In this document: positions 23,607 to 36,309 of the stretch, piece after piece
How the letters are laid out: each line of letters begins with the position of its first letter
How positions within the stretch are numbered: the first letter of the stretch is position 1
NCBI GenBank assembly: GCA_028023455.1
Contig: JAQFVV010006215.1
Coordinates: 11,945,473 to 12,009,472 of the forward strand
DNA: 64,000 bases
From: Epiperipatus broadwayi
Lineage: Eukaryota; Onychophora; Udeonychophora; Euonychophora; Peripatidae
Direction of reading: 5' to 3'
Translations under genes and position numbers: made by a program
Notes under the pieces: model-generated
The model's database searches: none
Seen by the model: only the letters and a program-made list of their open reading frames with translations
Told to the model about the DNA's origin: nothing

Positions 23607-24474
23607 CAAGAGTGACCCCAAAATAACCAGAATTGTGCTTCTAGTAAGTATGCCTGTTGCACATGCTTCTGCTATTACATACTTTTTGCAGGGAACCTTT
23701 TGTTCCAAGTTTCCAAAATTGTTACCATGTGAAACTGTGGTGCCATGTAGCACACTTTTTTGTAAAGTGTGTTTTGCATATTGCAATTTTTTTTGTAATT
23801 GTTGTGGAATAATGTGAAATTCTGTTTTTTTTTTTTTTTTAAGGGAAAACAGTTATATTGCTTGAGACAGATTACAAGAAAGCTGTTTCTGGGGGAAATA
23901 CAAGCTTAAGAATGATTTAAGGGAATTTTCAGTCACTTTGTACCAGAAATGAGTGGTGAATAAAATCCAATGTCAAGTAAAGGTTTTTTTTTTTTATTAT
24001 TGACACAAATGGCATTTTTCTTTCAAAATTAGTTTTTAATGGTCAGACGTTTTATCTACAAGTTTGAAATGTTTGTGTGATGTGGTAAAATGTAAACATC
24101 CAGTTTTGTGGCAAGGTGAAAAGTCCAAACTTTGCCATGACAATTCCTCTGCGAGCAGTCTTGAGTAGGAAACAATTTTTAATTAAATTCAATATGATCC
24201 AGTTTATCTGTCATATTCACTCAATCTCTAACCATGTGACTTCTTTATTCTTTTGAATGAAAAATTGCCTCATTTTTTTTTTTTGCTGACTTAGAAGTTA
24301 TGAAAAAAATGACACAGGAATCACTTTGTTTTCAGACTTCAAAAATTGAAAAACGTGCTTAATCTGGTGTATTGTATTAAATGGACAGTACTTTGAAGGA
24401 GATTAAATTTATGACACTTAAAAGATAAATAAACCATTTTTATTTAAAAATTCTGGTTATTTTTAGGTCCCCCT
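23607..24474 (+). mobile_element. mariner-type DNA transposon, decayed and internally shortened
   Basis: The ends are inverted copies: the left end reads GACCCCAAAATAACCAGAATT (from 23613), the right end TTCTGGTTATTTTTAGG then TCCCCC. Both abut TA (23605-23606; 24475-24476), the usual mariner target. At ~868 bp it is shorter than a typical ~1.3 kb mariner. Plus-strand frames with many stops retain a transposase C-terminus (next entry). It is an old dead copy; exact ends may be off by a base or two. Confidence 0.75.
24106..24412 (+). pseudogene. mariner transposase C-terminal remnant
   Basis: Conceptual reading gives an HDNSSA motif (24136 onward), then the remains of the Y-SPDL-PCDFF block (24213-24245), and, near 24350, a tail resembling the KRW.KCI..NG.YFEGD end of mariner transposases. 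These contain the second and third acidic catalytic positions of a D,D(34)D transposase. Several in-frame stops and frameshifts make it non-functional. The N-terminal DNA-binding part is missing or unrecognisable. Confidence 0.7.
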
Positions 24475-27400
24475 TACATCTTTCTCTTTGGAGTATGATC
24501 TGCATTAAAAGAAATGTTAGTTATCACTGGCAGCATAGTATTCATAAACATCTTCCTTTATTTCTTTTTGATAACAGCATGCAATTACACATAATGGATT
24601 GAAGGAATACAAATCTCATCTATTTTTTTCAACTACAGTATTGCCTCTTATTAATTCAGGAACGAGTGATACCAGGCTATCTGAAGTTAATGTGTCATCG
24701 TAAATATCTTCACTCTTCAAACAGATATTCTGATAGTTTGTAAGCAGACAGATGTGAATTGGAAATTTTAAATGATTGAAATACAAATGAGGAACTTGGG
24801 CAAATTTTCAACAGAATATTTTCATTAATGTTGACAAATGTCCAAAGAATTTTATTGTAGGAAATCCTTTTTATCTGCATTATAATCCACTAGACCATGT
24901 TCAAATACAATTTGAATACCCATGATGATGATTCCATTTTCATCGACAGTCTTCACTCCAATCTAATGTTTCCCTGGTTTATTGTAGCATATTTAGCATG
25001 GATGGGTAGATGCTTTTAGTTGAAACTCAAATTTAACATTTATGGTTATATGCCAATTTCATCACAATACCTTTAGCCAGACATAGCCATGTAATTCTAT
25101 TGATAAATTTGTTTGAAGTTCTTGGTTTTATAGTTAATAATGGGTTTTTATTTTTAAAAATCTCAAAGTAAGATGGTTTCTTAATTTTTATGTTGAAATT
25201 CACTATTATTAACAATAAAATGGTTCTAAGATTTGTAAAGTAAAATTTTACAAAATAGTTTATCTGTATCAATTCAAGCAGTTTTCTCTTTATTTTCTTT
25301 AGGAATATTTTAAATGGCTGTTAGTCTCAAAATGTGATTGACTAGCCAGTGTTATTTTCAAATCTTTTTTTAAGGCATTTCATTTTTATATTATGCTGTT
25401 TTCCAGAGCGAGATGTTCCATTTTCTTTTCTTTTAATGTATCAATTTGAGTTCGTTTTTATTTCAATTACTGACATCATTTTAATATTTGCATGGCTTAT
25501 ATAATGGATTAATAAACAAAAAAATTTCCTTTGATTTTTATGAATTGCTTGCGTTTTGAAGTTAGATCATTTTTAAATCAGTATTAGGAATATAATTTTG
25601 AATAATGAATTGAAACAAAATTAGTATATAATTATGCTTTTTTTAAATGTGTAATCCTTAATTAGTGTTAAATATAAAGATGCTTTTTTCAATGTTTTAC
25701 ATTTTAATATTTGTGTGTGTGACAAATTGTTTTTTTTTATTGATGATAGTCTTTAAGATGGATGCATGTGTGGGTTTTTTTTGGTGGTATGTAAGGTGTC
25801 ATCATACTATATATATATAGCTTTAATAAAGTCTTACATTATATACTATTTGGCAAAAGCCGCTTTGTATTATCAAGAAAGTCAACTACCAATTGTTTTC
25901 TTTCTTGTTTCATCTTATGACTAAGAACATTAGTTGGGCTGACTACCTAAAAAATATTACACTTGTTTGGAAAATTCAGTTAAACTATTATTCCAAGAGA
26001 CCTTTTCAATATATATATGGAAAATGTACTTTCTTTGGAAAAGTCATATTTTTCATTTCAACTACAATATATATTTAAAGTTCAAATATTGAACAAAATA
26101 GCATATATGGATATATGCAAATTATGTAATTGTAAATAAGTAAAAAAATAATTTTAAAATAATGCATATATATAAAATACAAGTACAATGAACTCTAGAT
26201 TCCTAATTTTCAAGATGTCAGAAAAATAACCATTATGCAAAAATGAGAGAGCATGGGTTAATAAAAAAATATAAACAATTTAATGATTATTCACTGAAAT
26301 ATAATACACTAAGTATATCTTAGGCATTAGTTTAAAGTACAATTCTGATATTCCATTTATAATTTTCAAAATGTGTGTACTGTATATACATTGTAATATG
26401 GAGTAGGGGTTAGATGGCAAACGACATCATCCCCGTGAAAGACATCAAATTAAATATAAAAGTAATACTGTGAATAAGAACAGAGAATCAGCATGAAATA
26501 GACATATAAATAGTTATAATAATCATTAACAATTGACAATCAATGGAATAGGTTTCCATGTTAGCCCAATTATTAATGTTCAAAGAAATGAAAGTAGATA
26601 TGCAAAACAAAATAGCATTCCTGACCTAGATGTTGAAGAGGACCAACAGTTCTAAGCCAGTTGCTGAAGACAATAGGAAGTTCTAACCAAACTGATGAAG
26701 ACAGTAGAATTTAGCTGTGAAGAGTACACTATAGGTTGTTATAAAAATGTTTTCTAAGATTAATACAATCATATGTTAAGTTTAGCTAATGGCTAAACAT
26801 CATCTTCCATATAACCTGTTATACTGAAAAAAATAATGTAGATACTCCTAAAGTAATCTCTTTCCGATCATGGGTGTATCTGTATTAGTCTGACGTGGAA
26901 ATTTTATTGGAAAGAAAATGGATAAATTCTTGGTATGTTAGCTTGAAATCTTCTATTCAAAGAAGACCTGGAAGAAGCCTTCAAGAAAAACATGGAAACA
27001 CTGAAAATTATAAATGCAAAGTACTTCCAAAAAAATTAAAAACAAGGTAGTTTTTTTTATACTTTCATGTAGAGATAAAACAGTTTGGCAGTAATTGATA
27101 TGAATAATTCTAGTAGGGCAACATTTTTTTGTAAAACATTTTTATTCATGTAATTTTTTTCCTTTCAAAATTTTCTTTAAAACTAAATTATTAAATTTAA
27201 CATTTTCTTAGCCCCCCCTCCCCCAATCATAAAACAGATTAAGCTAATTTAACTCATTATCTCTGATAAATTCTTTCAATTTTCCTTATTGAAAAAAAAA
27301 CAAAACTTGAAAGTTAATTCAATTAATGAATGAAAATATAGTGTCTTTTTTAAAAAAAAATATGAAACTATTTTTGATCATGTATAAATTTAAATTACTG

Positions 27401-28795
27401 TATATTATCAGGTTATTTTTTTAATTAATCAGTTAGTTTATTAAATAATTAATTAAAATGTTAATATCTTTATTCCTCTAGCTGTTACATGAATCAGCAG
27501 CATGTGATTTGATTTCAATATAGCTTAAAGTTTGAAGGTATTATTTGTCAAAGTTCACAGTTATTTTAAAATAAATTAGAATAAGCTATTACATTTATCT
27601 CTTGCTCACAGTAACAGTTCAGAATTTTTGCTTCCTGAGTTTGATTAGAGTATTAAGTTATATGGATTAGGGGTTTGTTTGAACATCAAGATAACTGGGT
27701 GGCACAAAGGTGTCATATTTAAAGTCCATTCATGGCATTCTGTTTTTCATTAAAAATTAAAGTTTACAGTTGGTCATTCAATGGCCAGAGCCCTGATGAT
27801 CATGTTTCTGTATCCGAGGATATTTATGAGTGATAGATAAGCATTTAAATAATTAATATTCAACCATTTGGCAGTGTCTAGATAAGTAGCCTATTTTATA
27901 GTATACTTTCTTTAAATCTAGTCACAAGGTTGTCTGTTGATTTCATGACTGCTTCATGATGATGGATGTTTTGATTACTTTTGTTTAATACTGAATAATT
28001 TATTATAAACTATTAGTATAATTAACTATATATGGTTAGTCATGCTGACTGTCATGCTTTGTTTTTTGATTACGGGAGGATTTTCCATCTCCTCACGCAC
28101 ACCTTTACTTTTTGTAATGTTACTGTATATAAAACTTTAAATACCATAATCACATGTTTAAAAATCAGTTAATATTGATTATGTACAATTTTTTTCTCAC
28201 TTAATTCCAAAAGTTTGTCTTCTTTCATTTCTATCTCATATTCAAATTTATCTTAGCTTTTTTTAATCATTTTCCAATTCTAATTCTAAAATCTTCCATA
28301 ACAATTTTAAAATGCTTTTGAACAGATGTTATATCAGAAAATATCTACAATGTTCTCCATTTATCTATTTTTATATTGAATACTATTACACTTATATTTA
28401 TTTCTAAATATTTCTTTACTTTCAAATAAATTTTATCTTTTTTTCCTTTATTAAGTTAGAAGTAAAATAATATCTCATTTAATATGAGACAATTTTTTCA
28501 CTTTATTTATACAATCTTCGTTTGAAAATAATTCAGTTATAAGTACTACATAAAAGGTCATCATTAAATGGCTGTCTAGATCCATAGTCTACTGATTTTT
28601 TAGAATCTTCCATCTTCAGTTGTTAAATGCTGCATTGAAATCCTCCAGAATATAAGGGTCATAATTTATTTTTGACAATCATGATTATAAATGTAAGAGA
28701 ATAATCGTGTAGATATTTATCCAGCCCTCAAAAAATAACCAATATGACTCACTTAAAAATGAGCATCCAATAAGACCATGGTGTTTTGGTCTTAA
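24475..28795. other. AT-rich intergenic sequence without supported genes
   Basis: I see no exon I can defend. Around 26630-26720 a GAAGAC-containing phrase repeats loosely. Around 26955-27040 one short frame reads EDLEEAFKKNMETLKIINAK before a stop, which could be chance or an exon end. A cluster of C (CCCCCCTCCCCC) lies near 27212. Confidence 0.4.
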
Positions 28796-28915
28796 AAGAT
28801 AAAACCCAAAAAATTCACAATGCTGGCTGATGTGTGTAAATTGTTGATCAGCCCAATTATGTTCACTTACAATACAAATTATCACATAGTAATGATAAGA
28901 ATTTAAATCATTACA
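28796..28915 (-). repeat. interspersed repeat copy 2 (unknown family)
   Basis: Second copy of the unit at 16178-16295, sharing CTGGCTGATG, a CAGCCCA block, TATGTTC and ATCACATAGTAATGATAAGAA in the same order. The two copies are clearly diverged, so the family is old. I cannot tell a SINE from a LINE fragment. Confidence 0.5.
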
Positions 28916-30822
28916 AAAAATTCTAAGTAAAAGTAGATATAGAAAAGTGTTCAATGTAAATTTGATTTTATTTTTCTAAGTAAAATAATCTTATTTAAGA
29001 TGTAACAGTTTTCTTGATTTTGCTGGTGGAAATGATCATCCACTTAAAAAAAGAAAAAATACAAATACAGATTATCTTAGGAAAAAATAACATTTCAGAT
29101 AAAAATCAAATAGATTTGAAAATCCAAATGATTTAATAATTTGTTTCACCATATAATGAGTTTTCAAAGATACTGCCATTAAGAAATTTTTTTAAAAAGT
29201 TAGTAAGTTTTGTCAAAACTTGTAAAAAAATAATTTCAAAAGTGAAATTAGCTTTATTCAACACTCAATATAGGACATCGAAATACAAAAAAAACAACAA
29301 CTATTGAACAAAAATGTAAAAATGACTAAATAGAATCTAAAGAATAGTAAAATATATGATTATTATTTGATCAAACCATTAAGATTTATTTTATTGAATC
29401 TTATAGCTTGGACTTTTAAACCTACCATTTTAAACTTTATAATAAGTAGAGAACACTACCCTTCTATTACTCCTGATGGGTTAATGTTTTTTATTTATTT
29501 TTAAAAAATATATAGTTAGAGTTTGATCAGATAAGATTTTTTGTAAGTATAAAGCTGCCTCAGATAACAAAATATTTTCCTCAATTATTCTAAAAAGCAT
29601 TATTTTATTTTTGCTTTCCTGACAAATTACTTAAAGAAATATATCTGCATCATGCAAGCAATTATCTGTAAATAAAAATTAAATATTTTTTTAAATTCTC
29701 TAATTCTTAGTGAAATCCCTTCTAAAAAAACTATTTATACTGATAGAAATAACTATTAATAACAAGCAGAGACTAATGGATATTTTTTTAAATTAATTTT
29801 GATATTAAAAATTGTTTAAGTTATAAAATAAATAATTATCAGATTTATTAATTATTAATAATAATTAATACAACATTCATAATTTTTTTCTCAATCCAGC
29901 TATATGCAATTTATTAGTTTTACACAATCATTTTAAAGCTTCTAACACCAGTCTATTTTAATGATTTAAAAAAACATTCAATATATGAAATTTGGAAAAT
30001 TTATATTTATTCAGTATGATTGCTGCTTGTATTTAGATGACTACTTGTTATGAAGAATATTTTATTATTTAAAACAGCTAAGAATATTTCAATCTTCTGT
30101 ATCAGAATGATATCATTAAAACAACCAATTAATATCCTCATTAAAAGCTAAAGAGCTTTCAAAATTTATAATCTTCAGTATTACTTTTGAAAATCCACTA
30201 TTGCATTCGCAAATAATTCTTGAAATATTATTAATGACATATTTGCTATCAAAAACAATAATGATGACCTACTACTGGTATATACATTAATCAACCAGAA
30301 AATACTTTCACATGCTTGCAATACCAAATTTTTTCATTTACCTTTTCTAATTGACAGATTTGGTACTTTAAGCCTGTATAATATTCTCATACATTATTTC
30401 AAGGATTTAAATTTTTAATGTTTAAAAGCATAACTATAATAATTAAATGCTATTTTATCTGCACTGTAAAAATTTTCAGATAATATTCAACAATAATTTC
30501 AGCTCCTCCATTTGAATCCACAACTAAACTGATGCAAATTAAGAATTTTTTCTATGCTTACTAAATGCATTGGAACATGAAGTCCCACTTTTTTTTTGTT
30601 CATCAATTGACATTATTTACATTTATTGAAATAGATTTTTCTAACTTCTTTCAATATCTAGTTCTACTTTTTGAAGCATCACCGATTCACAAAAAAATTT
30701 AAACATACCATGACAACTTTTTTTTTGAGTTCGACTTCTTTTATGAATTATCATATTAAAATATAAATATTCATCTGATTTTTCTAATTCTTGCATACAA
30801 CATAAAATTTAAATAGTGAAAC
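28916..30822. other. AT-rich sequence, nothing recognised
   Basis: Low-complexity AT-rich DNA up to the LTR retrotransposon. The final bases ATAT (30823-30826) match the bases after the far LTR and are taken as its target duplication. Confidence 0.4.
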
Positions 30823-30826
30823 ATAT

Positions 30827-32912
30827 TGTGACAGTAAGATGATGTATGTTGGTTTAACCCAGTTCGAATACTAGGCGAAAGTACCTCGAGGCCATCCATA
30901 TGCGAGATATTAAATCAAGAATACTATGACCTCTGCCCTATTTGCCTATTCTCGAGGCTAATTACGAACAAACAACATTATCTGAGACACACATAAATTA
31001 TTTTCTCACCGGCCACAAAGCTTAGCAACAGAGGTAGAGACATGGACGGGAACACCTACGGAGCTAAATAGTTAAATGTGCAATAAAAGTACTAAGAAAC
31101 ATGTGTTTTGCGTGCCTGGATCATTGGAAAAGTAAAATAAAGCATTATAATAAAATTAGGAAACTCAAGCTTTTGATAGTTAAATAATATGTTTAATTAA
31201 TGGCTTTAAAATATTAATAATGACTTAATGACCTCCGCTATTCCCCTAAATTAATGAAAAACTAATTAGACAATAAAAACAGATTAAATATAATATGTTT
31301 GCGGTCTAAATCTTTTCTTCCCAATTTTAATAAAATTGTCAACTCGAATCTCCTCGATAAAGTACAATAATAAAAATCTTTCACAAAGCATTTTCTAATT
31401 GCTTTGCGCTAAAAACAGACAGTTTAAAAATTATTTAAAACGTATATAGCTAAATCAGATATACGTAATAAGCTACTGGCGGACAAAAGAGGCATTATCG
31501 AGGAGATCAAGTTGGCAAACAAAGGAAACTTACTCGTATGGAATTTAGAAACATAAATAAAATTGGAAAGAGATTTTAAATGAAAAAAATTAACTTTTAA
31601 ACTTAACCGCAATGGAATACAAAATATTTATACATGTTAGTAATGAAGAATAGCGAAGGAAAAAGGGTTAAATATATAGATAGATGATCACACAATATAT
31701 ATATCTAAGACTAGTCTAATAAAAATGGTTACATTACAAATATAATTAAATACAATTTCAAAAATATAATTCAAATAAGCAATTAAAAAAGGTATGAACA
31801 AAAAAGGGTAGAAAGTAAATAGTTCAATGGAGGAGAGATATGATTACCATCCTGGTTCCTTGCTCCTGTTGGGCGGCGTTGTGGCTTGATCCAACCGTCG
31901 ATAGGTATTTGTCCGGACAATGAAAATGGAAATATGTAGCATGGTTTCACGAAAAGTCCTACAGACACGGCACAGAGTTCAGATCACTATTAGGTGGATA
32001 CTACGGCATTTTGGATGGTATTTAGGAACCTCGGCGATAGGCAAAGCTATTTATTTGCCTAGCCAAGCATAGTAGAATCCATCAAATTCATATGACTTTT
32101 AGCTTGAGCATGTTCAAACTTCTCCATGATTTTGAAGATGACAGTTGTATAACTTTTTGGAATAAAATCTCAACAAGCAAAAGCAAAATCTGCCAAGAGT
32201 TCTCCCAAGAGAAATCTGAATGAAATTTCCAAAAGGGAAATCTGAATGCCAGCAAGAAAACTCTGAATAACAAAGTCTTTTGTTCTCACTTCTATTTATA
32301 CCCTCTCTGTCAGCTACCTTATATTGTTTGTATGATCTTAGATCTTGATAAGCCCACCCACATGCTCCTTTGTTTCAAGGTAACATTTTCTAAAAATAAC
32401 TTTTACTTTTTTATTCTAAATTTCTTTCTTTAAACTTTGAATTTTATTAATTAAAAAAGAAAGAGAAGGCCATCTTTAATTTGCCTTGAATGGGCTAATT
32501 AATTAAAAATATACATTCTTTTAGAAAATGTTGGCGGGCTTATCTCAAAATCAAATCATACTAAATATTTTAACAAGATTTAAAAAGAAAATACATTCTT
32601 ATTTCTTTTAATAAAATAAGCATTTTATTTCAGCAGAATTTTGCATTAACTCATATATATATACGCTTGACGTATATATATGTTTGACTAATAGGTTTTA
32701 CAAGTAATTTTTATTAACAGAAATCTAATCTTAGAATGGAATTTATTTAACAAAATATTTAAATGCAATACAAATTATATAAACATAATTAATTTTAGCT
32801 TTAATGCAAAACCCTGCTGATATTGGACTATAAACTTAATTCAGGTCTATAATACTAACTAAGTTTATAGAAGGCTGTGAAGCATGGATCGGACTTCAGA
32901 TCCATTGCTTCA
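30827..32912 (-). repeat. 3' LTR of the gypsy-derived element
   Basis: 2086 bp. On the minus strand it starts TGAAGCAATGG and ends CTGTCACA. It carries a TATA box TATAAATAG on the minus strand (32300-32292) after a GAGAGGG string. Small ORFs inside (31424-31612, 31783-31968, 32088-32273) recur in the other LTR only because the DNA repeats. Confidence 0.88.
32292..32300 (-). promoter_or_regulatory. LTR TATA box (3' LTR)
   Basis: TATAAATAG on the minus strand. The corresponding sites are TATAAATAA at 38105-38097 in the 5' LTR and TATAAATAG at 43025-43033 (+) in the solo LTR fragment, so the box is conserved in all three copies. Confidence 0.6.
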
Positions 32913-33156
32913 TTTCCCAATAGTTAGTGAGCAAAAAAAAAATGTTAAAAAAAATGCTGTTGCTTCAGGTCAGAGGTAAAAATTTTGTGCCAGGTGAGTT
33001 CAAGCCTACTCTTTATTTGCTGTAATATTTAATTTGTTACTGACTAACAGTCTTTCTTTCTTTTACTATATAACTAACGGTTTATCCATAATTCAATCTT
33101 CTGTATCTTAAATAGAGTCCGTGTTGTTTTTAGTCTAACAAGTTATATTTATCTTT

Positions 33157-33984
33157 TTAACTTCTAAATTTTCCGGGGTCCGGTGGTATGCAAGGTTTTA
33201 TGTTTGGAGCATTATACCGTCTTTGTATGCTGTGACTATCTTTCAACCGAAAAGCATTTTCTCCACACTTCTTTTTTAACGCATATGGACCTTTATATAT
33301 TGGGAAGAACTTTTTAACTTTCCTCCATGCTTTACTACTTGGCTTAAGGTCTCTTAGCCATGCTTGGTTTCCTTTCCTGAATTTATATTGCCGGTTTCGA
33401 TTCTTGCGATGCCGAGCCGTACGTCTTAATTTATCCCTTGCCTTCTTTTCTTGCTCAGTCATGTTCTGGACTTGGAGACAGATTTTCAAGCTATCAAGGT
33501 GGTGTCTAGGGTTCCCACCCGGTTCTTCTCTAAAACATTTTATGTTGCTAATCTTTGCCACAGGAGTTATAGTATTGATTACTGTCACAGTAAAGATTTC
33601 ACTGCCTTGTTGCACCTGGATTTGGTTCAACAGCTGTTGATCATTTGTTTTTTTACTCTCCTCATTCATTTGTCCAGAGAAATCCGACTGGTGAGTGGCT
33701 TCGCCTGTTTCATAATCACTCGAGGATTTCATATCAGTGTCGTCTTGATTTTGAGTATCATCTTCTGGTGATGCTTCTGTTACAATACTCTGTTCTTGAT
33801 GGAGTTCCATATGTGCCTCCAAACGGTTCAATCTTTGCGATGTAATATTCATGAATTCTTGGAACATGTTCATCATCATTTCGTTTTCGTCTCTCATTTC
33901 TTTGATGAGATCTTCCAAATTGTATTTTTGGTCACTATGAGTACATATTGACCTATAAACTTCGCCTCTCTTCTGTTCCTCCAT
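33157..33984 (-). CDS. Gag-integrase fusion ORF of the gypsy-derived element
   Basis: A 275-residue uninterrupted ORF. Residues ~1-130 are acidic and polar with a heptad-like region (MRDENEMMMNMFQEF..) and a QNQDD-rich stretch. About residues 140-175 (ISNIKCFREEPGG..RHHLDSL) look like the start of the Gag capsid region of gypsy elements. From ~180 the protein is basic (ARDKLRRTARHRKNRNRQYK) and leads into AWLRDLKPSS, KKFFPIYKGPYALKKKCGEN and AFRL. This last part is the GPY/F module at the C-terminal end of Ty3/gypsy integrases. The N-terminal zinc finger, the catalytic DDE core of integrase and all of protease/RT are absent. The simplest reading is an in-frame internal deletion joining gag to the end of pol. 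An intact frame suggests recent origin or selection. It cannot supply RT or integrase activity. Confidence 0.75.
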   Translation of the reverse strand: MEEQKRGEVYRSICTHSDQKYNLEDLIKEMRDENEMMMNMFQEFMNITSQRLNRLEAHMELHQEQSIVTEASPEDDTQNQDDTDMKSSSDYETGEATHQSDFSGQMNEESKKTNDQQLLNQIQVQQGSEIFTVTVINTITPVAKISNIKCFREEPGGNPRHHLDSLKICLQVQNMTEQEKKARDKLRRTARHRKNRNRQYKFRKGNQAWLRDLKPSSKAWRKVKKFFPIYKGPYALKKKCGENAFRLKDSHSIQRRYNAPNIKPCIPPDPGKFRS

Positions 33985-34857
33985 TTTTGCCTAATATTGG
34001 CTATTTTGTTATATAACAATCCCACCTTATTTGTAAAACGTATTTTAGTCTTTTTTTAAACTAGATAAGTATATTATATCACGTGTATCTAGGAGCTATA
34101 TCCTTCTGTATATCAAAAAAAATTTTTACTTCTTTCTAAAATAAGTCAGTATTCTAAGTTCCAACTATCTGTTTTATTTATATGTTTTCAGAAATTAACT
34201 TTGCCTACCTCACGAGGTCCTATCTTAAACCTATGCCTATATGTATCTGTTTGTACATGAAAAAAAATATATAAAATCCTGCCGTGTCTGTTTTTAATAT
34301 TTATTACTACATATTATTCTCCTCACTTTACTTTATTTATTTTTATATTTCATTAAAATGTCACTGCTATGTTAATATAATTAAAATAACCCACTTACAG
34401 CTTGACCTGGCTTTCTCTGACACCTGAAACAACTAAAAAATGCATTTACATTAATATACAAGTATATATATAATATATCAAGGAATATGTGAGCAAAATA
34501 TACATAAGTCATGTTTAAAAATTATTTTGGCTCACTACACATACATTTTTATTTTGATCATCTACCTCCTATGGTTTGTTTATTTGTATTCCGATATGAG
34601 AGATTGCACTTGCCGACAAATTTATTTGATAAGGGCGCCAGTCGACAAGACAATGGCCATATCAAATATACATATTAATGGATAATGATCCAAGCACACA
34701 TTGATAAGGTTTATAAAGTTTAAATGCGATTAAAATTTATTTTGATTTTCACTTCACTTTCAAAAAAAAAATCTCTGCATGAATAAGTAAATGGTATTTT
34801 AAATGACAATATTAAGTAAGTCTAAGACGTATAACAACTAAGTAAGGTAACATGTCT

Positions 34858-35046
34858 GACCTGGGTTCAAAACCACGCTACCATTTTGGTCATGACACAC
34901 AAAAAAAACAATTTAAACAGCCTAAAGTACGATTAACAAAACAAAATATACACAAAAAAAAAAAAATAAAAATAAAATCCCATGATAACCGCCACTCCGA
35001 ATTATGAACCTGGGATCGAAACCAACTACCATTTTGGTCACAACCC
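34858..35046. repeat. duplicated tRNA T-arm-like motif in the element leader
   Basis: GACCTGGGTTCAAAACCACG followed by CTACCATTTTGGTCATGACA (near 34858) recurs as GAACCTGGGATCGAAACCAA then CTACCATTTTGGTCACAACC (near 35008). GGGTTCAAAACC and GGGATCGAAACC resemble a pol III B box or a T arm followed by an acceptor end in CTACCA. Function unknown. Confidence 0.4.
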
Positions 35047-35424
35047 GAAATAGATTAACAATTATCAAGCAATTTTACAGAATCACGCATTGAGATCAAA
35101 AACTGTTTAAAAAACATTTATATAAAAACGGGTTTTACCGAACTATAACGAAGTGTATACCATATACACCCATATATATGAATATGTACATCATTAAATA
35201 AGCATATATATGACTACATATAAATATACAAACAGATATACCTATACAAATATTTTTTTTATTATCATGTACATGATTTTATTAGAAAGATTTGTCATAT
35301 TGCAGACCGCATACTCCTATTATTTCAGGCTAGTAAACGCTGGTCGCAAATATGACAAGGAAGCAATGATTGCAGACATAGACCTATTATTTCAGGCTAC
35401 TCAGCAATCCTAAACTCTAAAGTG

Positions 35425-35545
35425 TAAGGGGTCTTCACCTAAACGGTTACTAAGGGGGTCTTCACCAAAAACGATCACTAAAAAACAAGGGCTTCACCTA
35501 ACGGTTACTCAAAGGGGTCTTCACCTAACGGTTACTCAATAAATG
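35425..35545. repeat. minisatellite in the leader, four units
   Basis: Four tandem units of about 26-34 bp based on GGGGTCTTCACCTAACGGTT ACTCAA. Units 1 and 4 are nearly the same; units 2 and 3 are more diverged. Confidence 0.75.
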
Positions 35546-36309
35546 ATTCAATAGCATAATCCGAATTGAGAAAAAAAAATCTTAACTAAAGGTGGCTGAC
35601 ATATATGTTATACAAAAATATATCTTATATATATCTTTATTAAAACGAACATACGCATTTACTTTTTATAAAGTTGAAAATTAAGTTTGCTATTATTGAA
35701 ACAAAACTTATTTTATATATTATTTGCTAGGAAACGTAACTACAAAATATTTAAAAGTGAAAAAAATAATTTTGCATGATTAAAATTATTCATTAATAAA
35801 GAAACGAAACGCAGAGAAAGTGAAAAAATATTTGCTAACACCGTACGTTGACATGTGTTAATTTGAACTTATCAAACTTTCGATCTTAGAAAAAATTTCT
35901 ATTAATGGAAAAATGTTATCTATTAGATCTTTACAAAAATTTATACAAACTGAAAAACAATTTTATTATCTATTTGTACTTTTTACTAAAATATTAACAC
36001 TACCGAATATATGTTATATTTCGAAAAACATTATTACATCAAAACTTCTCATCTTTAAGCAATACTAAATAACATAAAGTACGAAAGCTATTTTAAGGGA
36101 GGGCGGGTGAGTATTTATTTGACACTTCCGCCTCATCGAAGCTATATACTTTATACGACAAAAACAATATGGCACCTGGCCATGACAAAACTACTCATTA
36201 GGGAAAAAAAAATTTGCTATAACTCTGAAATCTCATTTTATAATCACACAAAAAAAAACAACTAACGGAGTGTTAACTTTTTAAATATAAAATATTCATT
36301 TCATATATA

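Noticed and set aside
23604-23786. Minus-strand 60-codon ORF at the mariner end
   Set aside because: It overlaps the inverted end of a mariner relic whose transposase remains are on the plus strand.
31424-32273. Three minus-strand ORFs recurring at 37232-38094
   Set aside because: They lie wholly within the LTRs of the gypsy-derived element; apparent conservation is that of the LTR.
33404-33845. Plus-strand ORFs opposite the Gag-integrase ORF
   Set aside because: Shadow frames of the minus-strand ORF, which carries the recognisable motifs.
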